This document shows, in pieces, positions 23,926 through 32,260 of a stretch of 64,000 nt of DNA (the stretch's first letter is position 1; each line of letters starts with the position of its first letter). The translations under genes were made by a program, and so were the position numbers. The notes below the pieces were generated by a model that worked only from the letters and a program-made list of their open reading frames with translations, was not told where the DNA came from and did not search any database. Source of the DNA: Pseudonocardia autotrophica (GTDB lineage Bacteria; Actinomycetota; Actinomycetes; Mycobacteriales; Pseudonocardiaceae); the NCBI RefSeq assembly GCF_003945385.1, contig NZ_AP018920.1:868001-932000 (forward strand), in the 5' to 3' direction.

Positions 23926-24818
23926 CCACCAGTAGTGGTGCGGGGCGGTGGGGTCAGGCGGCGGTGTGGCTTCCGGGCCTGGCCGTCGCGATCGGCGCCG
24001 CGGTCGCGACGGCGCACGGCCTGTTCGAGGTGGCGGTGGCTGCGCGGGTCCCGGTCGGGGTGGCGTGGATCTACCCGCTGATCACCGATGGCCTGGCGCT
24101 GGTCGCCTACACCGCGACCGCTCGGCTGCGGGGCGGCGCGGCCCGCTACGCCTGGTCGGTGGTGATCGTCGCCGCCGGGCTGTCGGGTCTGGCGCAGGCG
24201 ATGTTCCTTGCGGGGCCCGCCCCGGCGCCCGGGGCGCCGCCGGTCGAGGCGGACGCGGTGCTGCGGTTCGGTGTCGGGGCGTGGCCCGCGATCGCCGCGG
24301 CCGTCGTCGCGCACCTGCTCTACCTCCTCGCCGACACCCGCTCCGCCGACGCGCCGGCCGCCGAGGCCGGCCGGGCGCAGACCGCGCCCGGCGAGGTGTC
24401 CGGAGCCCGTGTTCAGGCGACGATCACCGTCCCGCCGTCCGGTCCGGCACCGGTGGAACGTCCGGACACGGTGGGACGCGGGATAGGTGTCCCACCCGCG
24501 CTGGACGGGCCGGTGATCCCGGGCCCGCCGCGGCCGGTATCCCACCCGGCACCCCGTCCGGCGGTCCGGCGGGACCGGTCGACGACTGGTGGGACGGGCG
24601 GGTCGGGTGCGGGCGCGCAGGAGCGCGCCCGCACCACCGCCCTCACCCACCGCCAGCACAACGGCGCCCTCCCCACCGTCCGGGAGCTGGAAGACCTCGC
24701 CCAGGTCGGCCGGGGCACCGCCGCCCGAGCCCTCCAGCAGCTCCGCGACACCCCGCAGCAGGCGCCGAGCGGCCTGCACCTCGTCCCCGACGAGCCCCAG
24801 AACAGGACCCAGCCATGA
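23922..24818 (+). CDS. DUF2637 (Spd-like) membrane protein with C-terminal winged helix
   Basis: A 298-residue protein with four hydrophobic segments in its first 145 residues, including VAWIYPLITDGLALVAYTAT (about residues 47-66), the DUF2637 signature of actinomycete transfer/spread proteins. A Pro-rich linker leads to about 60 residues (THRQHNGALPTVRELEDLAQ then GRGTAARALQQLRD) resembling a winged-helix DNA-binding end. The membrane-plus-DNA-binding layout would suit tethering element DNA at a transfer site. ATGA overlaps at both ends. Confidence 0.75.
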   Translation: MTTSSGAGRWGQAAVWLPGLAVAIGAAVATAHGLFEVAVAARVPVGVAWIYPLITDGLALVAYTATARLRGGAARYAWSVVIVAAGLSGLAQAMFLAGPAPAPGAPPVEADAVLRFGVGAWPAIAAAVVAHLLYLLADTRSADAPAAEAGRAQTAPGEVSGARVQATITVPPSGPAPVERPDTVGRGIGVPPALDGPVIPGPPRPVSHPAPRPAVRRDRSTTGGTGGSGAGAQERARTTALTHRQHNGALPTVRELEDLAQVGRGTAARALQQLRDTPQQAPSGLHLVPDEPQNRTQP

Positions 24819-25087
24819 ACCCGAGCAGCCTGACCAGCAGCGGCCACGCCGAGACGAGCAGTACCAGCAGCGAGAGCGAGCAGAAGACCAGAACCGAGAG
24901 CGACTACACCGATCAGACCAAGAACACCCCAAGATCAAGAGAGTCACACCGAGGCATCACGATCCGAGGGGGCGGGCCGGCCTCCGGCCGGCCACGCCGC
25001 ACCCCCACCGCTTCCGACTGTCCGGCGGCCGTCGCCGACGGCTCTGCAGCCGTGTTCATGATCGTTCGGGGGTGGTCGGGGTGTTGA
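24815..25087 (+). CDS. Small Ser/Thr-rich hypothetical protein
   Basis: A 90-residue frame starting in the ATGA that ends the DUF2637 gene and overlapping the relaxase GTG by seven bases. The first half is Ser/Thr/Glu-rich (SSGHAETSSTSSESEQKTRT) and the second half is Gly/Arg/Pro-rich across a GGCCGG inverted repeat (24972-24993). It may be a true small protein or a translated leader keeping ribosomes moving to the relaxase. Not recognised. Confidence 0.4.
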   Translation: MNPSSLTSSGHAETSSTSSESEQKTRTESDYTDQTKNTPRSRESHRGITIRGGGPASGRPRRTPTASDCPAAVADGSAAVFMIVRGWSGC

Positions 25088-28000
25088 GGATCGCCACCGG
25101 CTACTCACCGGACTACCTGCTGAAGGAGGTCGCGACGGGGCGGGAGAACTACTACACCGGCGCCGTCGCCGAGGGCGAGCCCCCGGGCCGCTGGTGGGGT
25201 GCGGGGGCCGAGCAGCTCGGCCTCGCCGGCCTCGTCGACGCCCAGGACATGCGCGCCCTCTACGAGCGGTTCCTCGACCCCCGCGACGCCGGGTTCGGTG
25301 ATCCGTCCCGGTGGGACAGCGTCCCAACGCTGGGACACACCGGACGCAAGTACCTGTCCGAGGACGACCTGTACGCGGCAGCGTTGGAACGGGAGCCGGA
25401 TGCGGCGGCGGAACGCCGCGCCGAGCTCCGTACCGAGGCGGGTAAGGCGGCCCGGCACAACGTCGCCTTCCTCGACGCGACGTTCTCGGTGCAGAAGTCG
25501 GTGACGCTGCTGCACACCGCGTTCGAGGCCCGCGAGGTCGCCGCCCGCCAGGCCGGGGACGAGGCCACCGCGGCGGCGTGGGGCGAGTTCCGCCAGGCAG
25601 TCGAGGACGCGATCTGGGCGGGCAACAACGCCGCGCTGGCTTACCTGGAGGACAAGGCCGGGTACGCCCGGGTCGGGCACCACGGCGGAGCCGCGGGCCG
25701 TTGGGTCGATGCGCACGCGTTCACGGTCGCGTCGTTCTTCCAGCACGACTCCCGTGACCGGGACCCGCAGCTGCACATCCACAACGCGATCCTGAACCGG
25801 ATCCAGGGCCCGGACGGGGTGTGGCGAACCCTGGACTCCCGCGCGATCCACCGCTGGCGCGCCGGGGCCGGGGCGGTGGGGGAGCGCACCACCGAAGAGC
25901 GGCTGGCCGCGACGATCGGGACGCTGGTCGCGACCCGCCGGGACGGGAAGTCCCGCGAGGTCGTCGGCGTGTCCGCGGAGGCGATGTCGCTGGTGTCGAA
26001 CCGCCGTCACGCGGTGACGGCGAAGGCGGCGGAGCTGATCGAGGCGTTCGAGACCCGCTACGGCCGCGCCCCGAACGGGGTCGAGCGCGACCGGCTGGCC
26101 CAGCAGGCCACCCTCGCCACGCGGGCCGCGAAGTCGCACGACGGGGAGACCCGCGGGGACATGCTCGACCGGGTCGCCGCCCGGTTGCAGTCCGATATCG
26201 CTGGCGGGCTGGCCGGGATCGCCGACACCGCCCTGGCTGCCCGCCGAGACGGCGTGACCCCGCAGGCGTTCAACCCGCAGGCCGTGATCGAGATAGCCCT
26301 GGAGGATGTGGCGTCGCGCAAGTCGGGGTGGACCCGCTCGGATCTGGTGCGGGCGGTGAACGCGGCGTTGCCGGACTACCTCGGGGTCCCCGACGGCGGT
26401 GACGTCGCGGTGCTGCTCGATCAGATCACCGACCACGCTCTCGTCTACGCGATCGCGCTGGAGTCCGAACGACCCGGGTCCGGGCTGCTGCCCGACGAGC
26501 TGCGCGTGGCCAACGGCGAGTCCGCCTACATCGCCCCGGGCGGGCGGGTCTACTGCACCCCCGACCAGGTCCGCTCGGAGCGGATCCTGCTCGCCGCCAC
26601 CAGCGCCCGCGACGGCGCCGCCCTGACCGGGGCGCAGGCGGAGCGGTTCCTGCGCACCCTGCGCAGCGAAGGCCTCGAACTGGGTGTCGACCAGGCCGCC
26701 GCGGTGCGCGGGATCCTCACCTCCGGCGCCCGGGTCGAGACCCTCGTCGGCCCCGCCGGGACCGGGAAGTCCTACGTCGTGGGAAACCTCGCCCGCGCCT
26801 GGACAGACCCTGACCTACGCCCGACCGGCGGGCCGGGCGGTGGTGCGGGGCGGGTGTTCGGGCTGGCGACCAGCCAACGCGCCACCGAGGTCCTCACCGC
26901 CGAGGGGCTGACGGCGTCGAACATCGCCCGCTGGCTCACCACCCAGGACCGCCTCGCCGCCGCCCCGGCCGAGCGCCGCACGGTCGACGGTGACGAAGCG
27001 TGGCGGCTACGAGAGGGGGACCTGCTGGTGATCGACGAGTCCGGAATGACCGACACCGCCGCACTCGCCGCCATCCACCAGCGGGCCGACGAGGCCGGGG
27101 CGAAGCTGCTGCTGGTCGGGGACCACCGCCAGCTCGCCGCGGTCGGCGCCGGCGGCGGCATGGACCTGCTCGCCACGGCCGGGTCCCGCTACGAACTCAC
27201 CGACGCCCGCCGGTTCAGCTCCGAGTGGGAACGCGACGCGTCCCTGCGGCTGCGTGAGGGCGACCAAACCGTGCTCCGCGCCTACCACCAGCAGGGTCGC
27301 CTGCTGGACTCCGGCACCCGCGAAGACGCCGAGACCTCGGCGGCGCGGGGCTGGCTGGCCGACCACCTCGCGGGGCGGCGGTCGCTGCTGCTGGTCGACA
27401 CCAACGAGCAGGCAGCCCGCCTCTCCAGCTCGATCCGCGCCGAGCTGATCCGCCTCGGGCGAGTCACGGAGGCAGGGGTTCGGCTCGGGTTCGACGGCAC
27501 CACCGCCGGGGTCGGGGACCTGGTCGAGGCCCGCCACAACGCCCACCACCTGGCCGGGTTCGAGGGCAACCGCCGCGGCCCGCACAACCGCGACCTCTAC
27601 CGAATCACCGCGGTCCGCGACGACGGCACCCTGGAGGTCACCACCGACACCCACGGCGGCGGCGTCGACTCTGCCCACGGTCCGACCGTCGGGGCCCGCT
27701 TCGTGCTGCCCGCGACCTACGTGAGCGAGCACCTGGCCCTCGGCTACGCCGGGACGACCCACGCCGGGCAGGGCGCCACCGTCGACACCACTCACACCGT
27801 CGTAACGCCCATGACCCGGGCGAACGCGCTCTACGTCGGGATGTCCCGCGGCCGCGTTCGCAACACCGCTCACGTCACCACGCGAGTCGCGCCGGAGGAC
27901 CCGGCCGACGGCACCGCCGCCCGCCACGAGTTGCACCGCGACCCCGTCGCTGTCCTCGCCGGAATCCTCGACACCGCCGACCAGGCCATCGACCGGTCCG

Positions 28001-29481
28001 CGGTGGCGATCGCGACCGAGTCGGCCGAGGAGGCCGGGAGCGCGCGGACGGTGGTCGAGCTGCTCGCCGACGCCGCCCAGCTCGCCGCGACCGAGCGCAC
28101 CGCCGCCTCACTGGACCGCCTCGTCCACGACGGCACGCTCACGACCGAGCAGCGGGCTCGGATCGCGGCCGAGGACGGCACCGCCGCCCTGACCCGGGTC
28201 CTGCGCCGCGCCGAGCTCGCCGGACTCGATCCGCACGCCGTGCTCGCCGAGGCCGTTGACCGCGGACCGCTCACCGGGGCGCGCAACGTCAGCAACGTCG
28301 TCTACTCCCGCATCCGCGACCAGCACCGCCTCGACCCACTCGGGGAACGCTGGACGGACTGGATCCCCCAGACCGACAACCTCCAGTGGAGCAGCTACCT
28401 TGACCGGCTCGCCGTCGCCGCCGACCAGCGTGCTGACGACCTCGGCGCCGCCGCGGCCGTCGAGCCGCCCGCGTGGGCGTTCCAGGCGTTCGGCGACGTC
28501 CCCACCGACCCGATGGCCCGGCAGCGGTGGTGCGACGACGTCGGACGGGTCGCCGCCTACCGCGAGGTCCGCGGCCACGACGACCCGACCGACGCACTCG
28601 GTCCGGCTCCGAAGCCCGGGCAGGTGGAGGAGTTCGCGGCCCACCGGGCGGCGTGGCGGGCTCTTGGGCGGCCCGAGATCGACCGCGAGCACCTGGAGCT
28701 ATCCAACGGACAGCTCCGCATCCGAGTCCGCGCCTATGACCGCGAACTGGCGGCTGCGCCCCGCTACGTCGCGAACGAACTTGCAGGGACCCGGCAGGCG
28801 GCTGAGGCCCAGCGGCAGGACGCCGCGGTCACCCGAGCCGCCCTCGACACCACCCCCGACCCGACCGAGCGGAACCGGCTCGCCGAGCGCGCAGCCGGGG
28901 CCGAGGCGATGGCCGCGCTGCTGGAGCAGCGAGCCACCCAGCTCCAGGAGATCGACGACGCCCGCGGTGCCTGGCTCGCCCACACCGCACAGACCCGCGT
29001 GCAAGCTGAGTTGTCCAAGGCCGAGTTGTCCGCCCGCGACGCCGCCGACGACCCCGACGACCGAGTCACCGCAGCGGAGTGGAAGGCCGCCCACGACGCC
29101 GCCCTCTCCGAGGACGAGCAGTACCGGGAGATCACCGAGAACGACATCCACGACCAGGCCCCCGACGACCGCAACGCCTTCCTGGACGAGCAGCAGAACG
29201 CCGAGACGGCCGACAGCCGTCGCGACGACGTCCGCGAGATCGCCGACGCCCGCCCGGCCCCAGTGCTGGAAGACGCGGTGCGAGTGCCCGAGGCCGCCGA
29301 GACGACCGACTACCTCGACCACGCCGGCCGGATCCTCGACGAGATTCGCTACCGCGACACCGCCGAGGATGGCCAGGAGGAACGAGCCGGACTCGCTCGC
29401 TCGCATACCGAGCAGCACAGCGAGTTCGACGACGTCGCCGACGGGTTCGACGAGCGGGAGCTGCCCGACAGCCGGTGGTGA
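25081..29481 (+). CDS. MobF-family conjugative relaxase-helicase (TraA/TrwC-like)
   Basis: A 1466-residue protein. The N-terminal TrwC relaxase domain holds FLDATFSVQKSVTLLHTAFE and the metal-binding three-histidine motif in DPQLHIHNAILNR (about residues 228-240). The helicase half has Walker A LVGPAGTGKSYVVG (about 554-567), Walker B LLVIDESGMTD (about 647-657) and a late helicase motif GYAGTTHAGQGATVDTTHT. The C-terminal 400 residues are helical and charged. It would nick at oriT, stay bound to the 5' end and unwind the strand for transfer. GTG start; the catalytic Tyr probably lies near the N terminus (ENYYTG). Confidence 0.92.
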   Translation: MLRIATGYSPDYLLKEVATGRENYYTGAVAEGEPPGRWWGAGAEQLGLAGLVDAQDMRALYERFLDPRDAGFGDPSRWDSVPTLGHTGRKYLSEDDLYAAALEREPDAAAERRAELRTEAGKAARHNVAFLDATFSVQKSVTLLHTAFEAREVAARQAGDEATAAAWGEFRQAVEDAIWAGNNAALAYLEDKAGYARVGHHGGAAGRWVDAHAFTVASFFQHDSRDRDPQLHIHNAILNRIQGPDGVWRTLDSRAIHRWRAGAGAVGERTTEERLAATIGTLVATRRDGKSREVVGVSAEAMSLVSNRRHAVTAKAAELIEAFETRYGRAPNGVERDRLAQQATLATRAAKSHDGETRGDMLDRVAARLQSDIAGGLAGIADTALAARRDGVTPQAFNPQAVIEIALEDVASRKSGWTRSDLVRAVNAALPDYLGVPDGGDVAVLLDQITDHALVYAIALESERPGSGLLPDELRVANGESAYIAPGGRVYCTPDQVRSERILLAATSARDGAALTGAQAERFLRTLRSEGLELGVDQAAAVRGILTSGARVETLVGPAGTGKSYVVGNLARAWTDPDLRPTGGPGGGAGRVFGLATSQRATEVLTAEGLTASNIARWLTTQDRLAAAPAERRTVDGDEAWRLREGDLLVIDESGMTDTAALAAIHQRADEAGAKLLLVGDHRQLAAVGAGGGMDLLATAGSRYELTDARRFSSEWERDASLRLREGDQTVLRAYHQQGRLLDSGTREDAETSAARGWLADHLAGRRSLLLVDTNEQAARLSSSIRAELIRLGRVTEAGVRLGFDGTTAGVGDLVEARHNAHHLAGFEGNRRGPHNRDLYRITAVRDDGTLEVTTDTHGGGVDSAHGPTVGARFVLPATYVSEHLALGYAGTTHAGQGATVDTTHTVVTPMTRANALYVGMSRGRVRNTAHVTTRVAPEDPADGTAARHELHRDPVAVLAGILDTADQAIDRSAVAIATESAEEAGSARTVVELLADAAQLAATERTAASLDRLVHDGTLTTEQRARIAAEDGTAALTRVLRRAELAGLDPHAVLAEAVDRGPLTGARNVSNVVYSRIRDQHRLDPLGERWTDWIPQTDNLQWSSYLDRLAVAADQRADDLGAAAAVEPPAWAFQAFGDVPTDPMARQRWCDDVGRVAAYREVRGHDDPTDALGPAPKPGQVEEFAAHRAAWRALGRPEIDREHLELSNGQLRIRVRAYDRELAAAPRYVANELAGTRQAAEAQRQDAAVTRAALDTTPDPTERNRLAERAAGAEAMAALLEQRATQLQEIDDARGAWLAHTAQTRVQAELSKAELSARDAADDPDDRVTAAEWKAAHDAALSEDEQYREITENDIHDQAPDDRNAFLDEQQNAETADSRRDDVREIADARPAPVLEDAVRVPEAAETTDYLDHAGRILDEIRYRDTAEDGQEERAGLARSHTEQHSEFDDVADGFDERELPDSRW

Positions 29482-29501
29482 CGGATGGTCGGTGGCGGGA
29501 G

Positions 29502-29927
29502 CTATCCCGCCACCGACCATCCCTCGACGTCAATCGGCGGCGTTCCCTCACCGCGCCAGGCCCACCGCAGCGTCGCTCGCGCGCCCTCAGCCCAACCGGG
29601 CTCCCGCTCCGCCCGACGAGGATGCAGCTCCTCGAACCGCTCCGCGGCGAGGTACTCGGCCTCGATCAGCTCCTCGTACGCCGACGCCCGCGTGCGGGAG
29701 ACCGGCGCCTCCGCGGGGTGCGGCCGGCCCCACGGCGGTCGATAGATCGCGCACGCCAACCACATGCACGTCGCGACCACCGCCGCGGCGTACCAGTCGA
29801 GAACACCCCGCTTGGACTGCTCGAACGACCGCCGCTCCGCGGCTGCCCAGACAGCCGCGAGATCCCCTGGTGGGACCCGAAGGTTTCCCGCCGGGATCCG
29901 CGCTACCTGCTCAGCAGTCGCCACCAT
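29502..29927 (-). CDS. Small membrane-associated hypothetical protein
   Basis: A 141-residue protein. MVATAEQVARIPAGNLRVPP leads into an amphipathic stretch and one hydrophobic segment, VLDWYAAAVVATCMWLACAI (about residues 44-63), followed by a charged C-terminal region with RASAYEELIEAEYLAAERFEE. It converges with the relaxase gene, leaving 20 bases. No family recognised. Longer frames upstream exist, but the ATG chosen gives the compact, protein-like version. It may be the third gene of the minus-strand cargo operon. Confidence 0.5.
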   Translation of the reverse strand: MVATAEQVARIPAGNLRVPPGDLAAVWAAAERRSFEQSKRGVLDWYAAAVVATCMWLACAIYRPPWGRPHPAEAPVSRTRASAYEELIEAEYLAAERFEELHPRRAEREPGWAEGARATLRWAWRGEGTPPIDVEGWSVAG

Positions 29928-30120
29928 ACAACTCAGGGTGACAGCAACCACCGACAGCAACACAGGCGCGGCCTGCTCGTCGGGAGCCGGACGGAGCCCC
30001 GTTTCCGGCCCTGTGGGAGCCGTCTGCAGGCTCTCGGCCCGGCACTTGCCGGCCCTGGTTCCGCTGTTCCGGGCGACGGAGTCTGATTCACGATCAGCGG
30101 GCTCGCCTATTGAAGCGGCG

Positions 30121-31167
30121 CTAACCGACCCCAAAGCCGGGGATTTTGAAAGCCCGCCGCCAGGTCCACCCGTCGCCGGGTGCGTCGACGTCTTCGCACA
30201 CCGCGACTACCTCGACCACGACGTCCGATTCTCCTCGTGGCGGTTCGAGGTCGACGACGATCTCGCGTTCAAGATCGCGAACCATCCGGGACCGTTCACC
30301 CCCTGACACCGTCGCTGCGATGCCCTCGCGCGGTTTGAGCACGGCGACGTCCAGGGTGACGTACTGCTGCTGGGGGCCGCTCGTCATCGTCACAACGATC
30401 GGGTGTCCGGGCTCTCTCACGCGCCCGTGCTTGATGATGAAGTCCGGCCGGTCGCGCGGATCCACCGGTAAGGTCACGTTGTCGCTGTGCGCGACGACTG
30501 TGTTGCCGCTCCCGGTGGTGGTGATCGACTTGTCGACGGTCGTTCCGCCGCCTCGCTCGACCTCTGCCCATGTGGCCTGCTTGGTTACGTTCCCGTCATG
30601 GTCGATCACGCAGATTCGCCCGGCGTCAGTGAGTCGAACCCGGATGGGGATATCGCTGCCCCACGCGCCGGGCCCATCGACGAGGCCCTTGGCGACGAGC
30701 AGACGAACTGCCTCGGACATCAGCTTCTCGTCGATCTGGTAGTTCGCGATGAGAGACCGCGGAGCCTGAAGGAACTTCTGCGGTGTCGGCTGCTGGCTTT
30801 CGACCGGATATAGCCAGAGCAGGAACGCCCGCGCCACGATCTGAACGGTCGGCTTCTCGCCGGCGCTCGGCGTCGCAGCCTCCTGCTCTACCCATCCGTC
30901 CTGCTCGACAACCATGAGGCGACCAGCGGTGGTCAGGGCAAGCCTGACGGGGTACGGGACCTCGTCGACCTCAGGGCCCTCGATGAGCTTCCGGTCGTGG
31001 AGCCACCGGACCGTGCGGACGAGTTCGTCGTTGCCAACGCGCTCGCCCCCGATCTCGCCCCCTGCTGAGGCGAGGAAGTCCTCAACGAGGGGGTAGCTGC
31101 CGTCCTCCTCATAGAGCCACCGCAGGATCGCCCGGGCGACGGCGTTGCGCCGCTCCTTCGGTTCCAC
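30121..31167 (-). CDS. Cargo protein with two winged-helix-like repeats and C-terminal beta domain
   Basis: A 348-residue protein I cannot assign to a known family. Two homologous modules (about residues 7-90 and 98-185) share the pattern ARAxLxWLY...FL...DExxxxAVRxLxxKGLxxGP...RLTxAGRxxVxxxDG, a winged-helix-like fold. They are followed by a small beta motif, TTTGSGNTVVAHSDNVTLPV (about 215-234), and a beta-sandwich-like end. The GTG starts one base after the stop of the upstream gene, which carries the same module once and a similar GN motif, so the two probably act together. Candidate element-borne conflict or defence gene. Confidence 0.65.
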   Translation of the reverse strand: MEPKERRNAVARAILRWLYEEDGSYPLVEDFLASAGGEIGGERVGNDELVRTVRWLHDRKLIEGPEVDEVPYPVRLALTTAGRLMVVEQDGWVEQEAATPSAGEKPTVQIVARAFLLWLYPVESQQPTPQKFLQAPRSLIANYQIDEKLMSEAVRLLVAKGLVDGPGAWGSDIPIRVRLTDAGRICVIDHDGNVTKQATWAEVERGGGTTVDKSITTTGSGNTVVAHSDNVTLPVDPRDRPDFIIKHGRVREPGHPIVVTMTSGPQQQYVTLDVAVLKPREGIAATVSGGERSRMVRDLEREIVVDLEPPRGESDVVVEVVAVCEDVDAPGDGWTWRRAFKIPGFGVG

Positions 31168-31168
31168 G

Positions 31169-31831
31169 TCAGGCCGCCATGCCGATGAGCGGGAGGAGGG
31201 CGTCCATGAGCCTCTGCGCAAACTCGGCGCCGACCGCCGTGCCGAGGAACATGCTGAGCACGGAGTGAAGCTTCTTCGCGAGTTTCGCGATGCGGCCGGG
31301 TTCGGGCTCGCCCTCCGCGGTCTCGGCGAGCACCTTCTCGGCGGCGGCCCGAACGTCGGCGGCCTCGTCCTCGTCGATCTCGTAGGTGCCAAGTCCGGCG
31401 AGCGCCTGCTCCGCAACGTTACGGAGGGTGTGAACCTTCTCCATCGTGCTGCGCTGCTGCTGGCTGATGTTCGAGCTGAACGCCGAGACCTGGTTCTGGT
31501 TCCCTGTGACGGTGACCGGCTGGTTGACGTAGGTCACGAGTCTGCTCGCCTTCCACTTCTGCACGTCGGCGTCGTAGTCGAGGACGCAGGAGAACCCGTC
31601 CGGCGTCAGCTCCGCGGGGTTCGGCTGCGGCTCCCCGAACGAGACCGGTCCGTCGACGAGGCCCCGTTGATGCAGTAGCTCGACGACGTCCTCAAGCTCG
31701 TCTGGTGTGACCTGCTGACCGTTGACGAGCGACTCCCCGTTCGTGAGGAAACCGTGGTTGGGGGGTGAGGTCCGCCGGTTCTGATACGACCACTGGAGGA
31801 ACGCCTGTGACACGGCGTCGATGCGGTTCAT
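31169..31831 (-). CDS. Cargo protein: winged-helix-like repeat plus helical C terminus
   Basis: A 220-residue protein: one module (about residues 4-85, AVSQAFLQWSYQNRR through LTPDGFSCVLDYDADV) homologous to the two in the next gene; then a beta motif, PVTVTGNQNQVSAFSSNI (about 98-115); then a helical tail ending LHSVLSMFLGTAVGAEFAQR and LMDALLPLIGMAA, whose last 35 residues are hydrophobic. From memory, the GNQNQV motif plus such a tail resembles AbiTii-like and other conflict-system proteins. This could be a membrane-acting or self-associating effector. The ATG is preceded only by a weak GGGTGA. Confidence 0.6.
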   Translation of the reverse strand: MNRIDAVSQAFLQWSYQNRRTSPPNHGFLTNGESLVNGQQVTPDELEDVVELLHQRGLVDGPVSFGEPQPNPAELTPDGFSCVLDYDADVQKWKASRLVTYVNQPVTVTGNQNQVSAFSSNISQQQRSTMEKVHTLRNVAEQALAGLGTYEIDEDEAADVRAAAEKVLAETAEGEPEPGRIAKLAKKLHSVLSMFLGTAVGAEFAQRLMDALLPLIGMAA

Positions 31832-32260
31832 GCAGATCACCCGTCTGATCGTCCGTGGGGAGCGGAACTCCAGGAAGGCTAGTGGACGGGGCCGACGGAA
31901 AGTGACGACGTTGCCACAGACGGGCGTTCCGGCAGCTCGGGGCAGGAGGCGATGTCCCTGTCGCTCAGGCGGTGGATGAGTACGTACCGCAACGTCTGCT
32001 CGATTCGCCTCGTCATCCGCGAGCAGCGCGCAATTCTGAAGACCGCGTTCTGACGGCGGACGCCGTCGCGTGCCTGGCGGTGTGCTGGCCGCGCCGCCGG
32101 GCAGACGCACACCTCGCTCGCTTGAGGAGTCGACCGGTCATCGACGGGGTCCGTCTCACCGCGGCAGCTGCGGCCCGTTCACCCGATCGAGACGAACCGG
32201 TGGTCGACGGATAGCCCTCTGAGCTGCGGAGAGTCAAGCGCGAACAGGAACACTCGGAGG
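31832..32260. other. Divergent control region of the cargo genes, about 430 bases
   Basis: No gene recognised. It separates the minus-strand winged-helix pair from the plus-strand AlbA_2 gene and must hold both promoters. On the minus strand a TAGCCT hexamer at about 31877-31882 is a possible -10 for the winged-helix pair. No long palindrome was seen. Confidence 0.3.
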
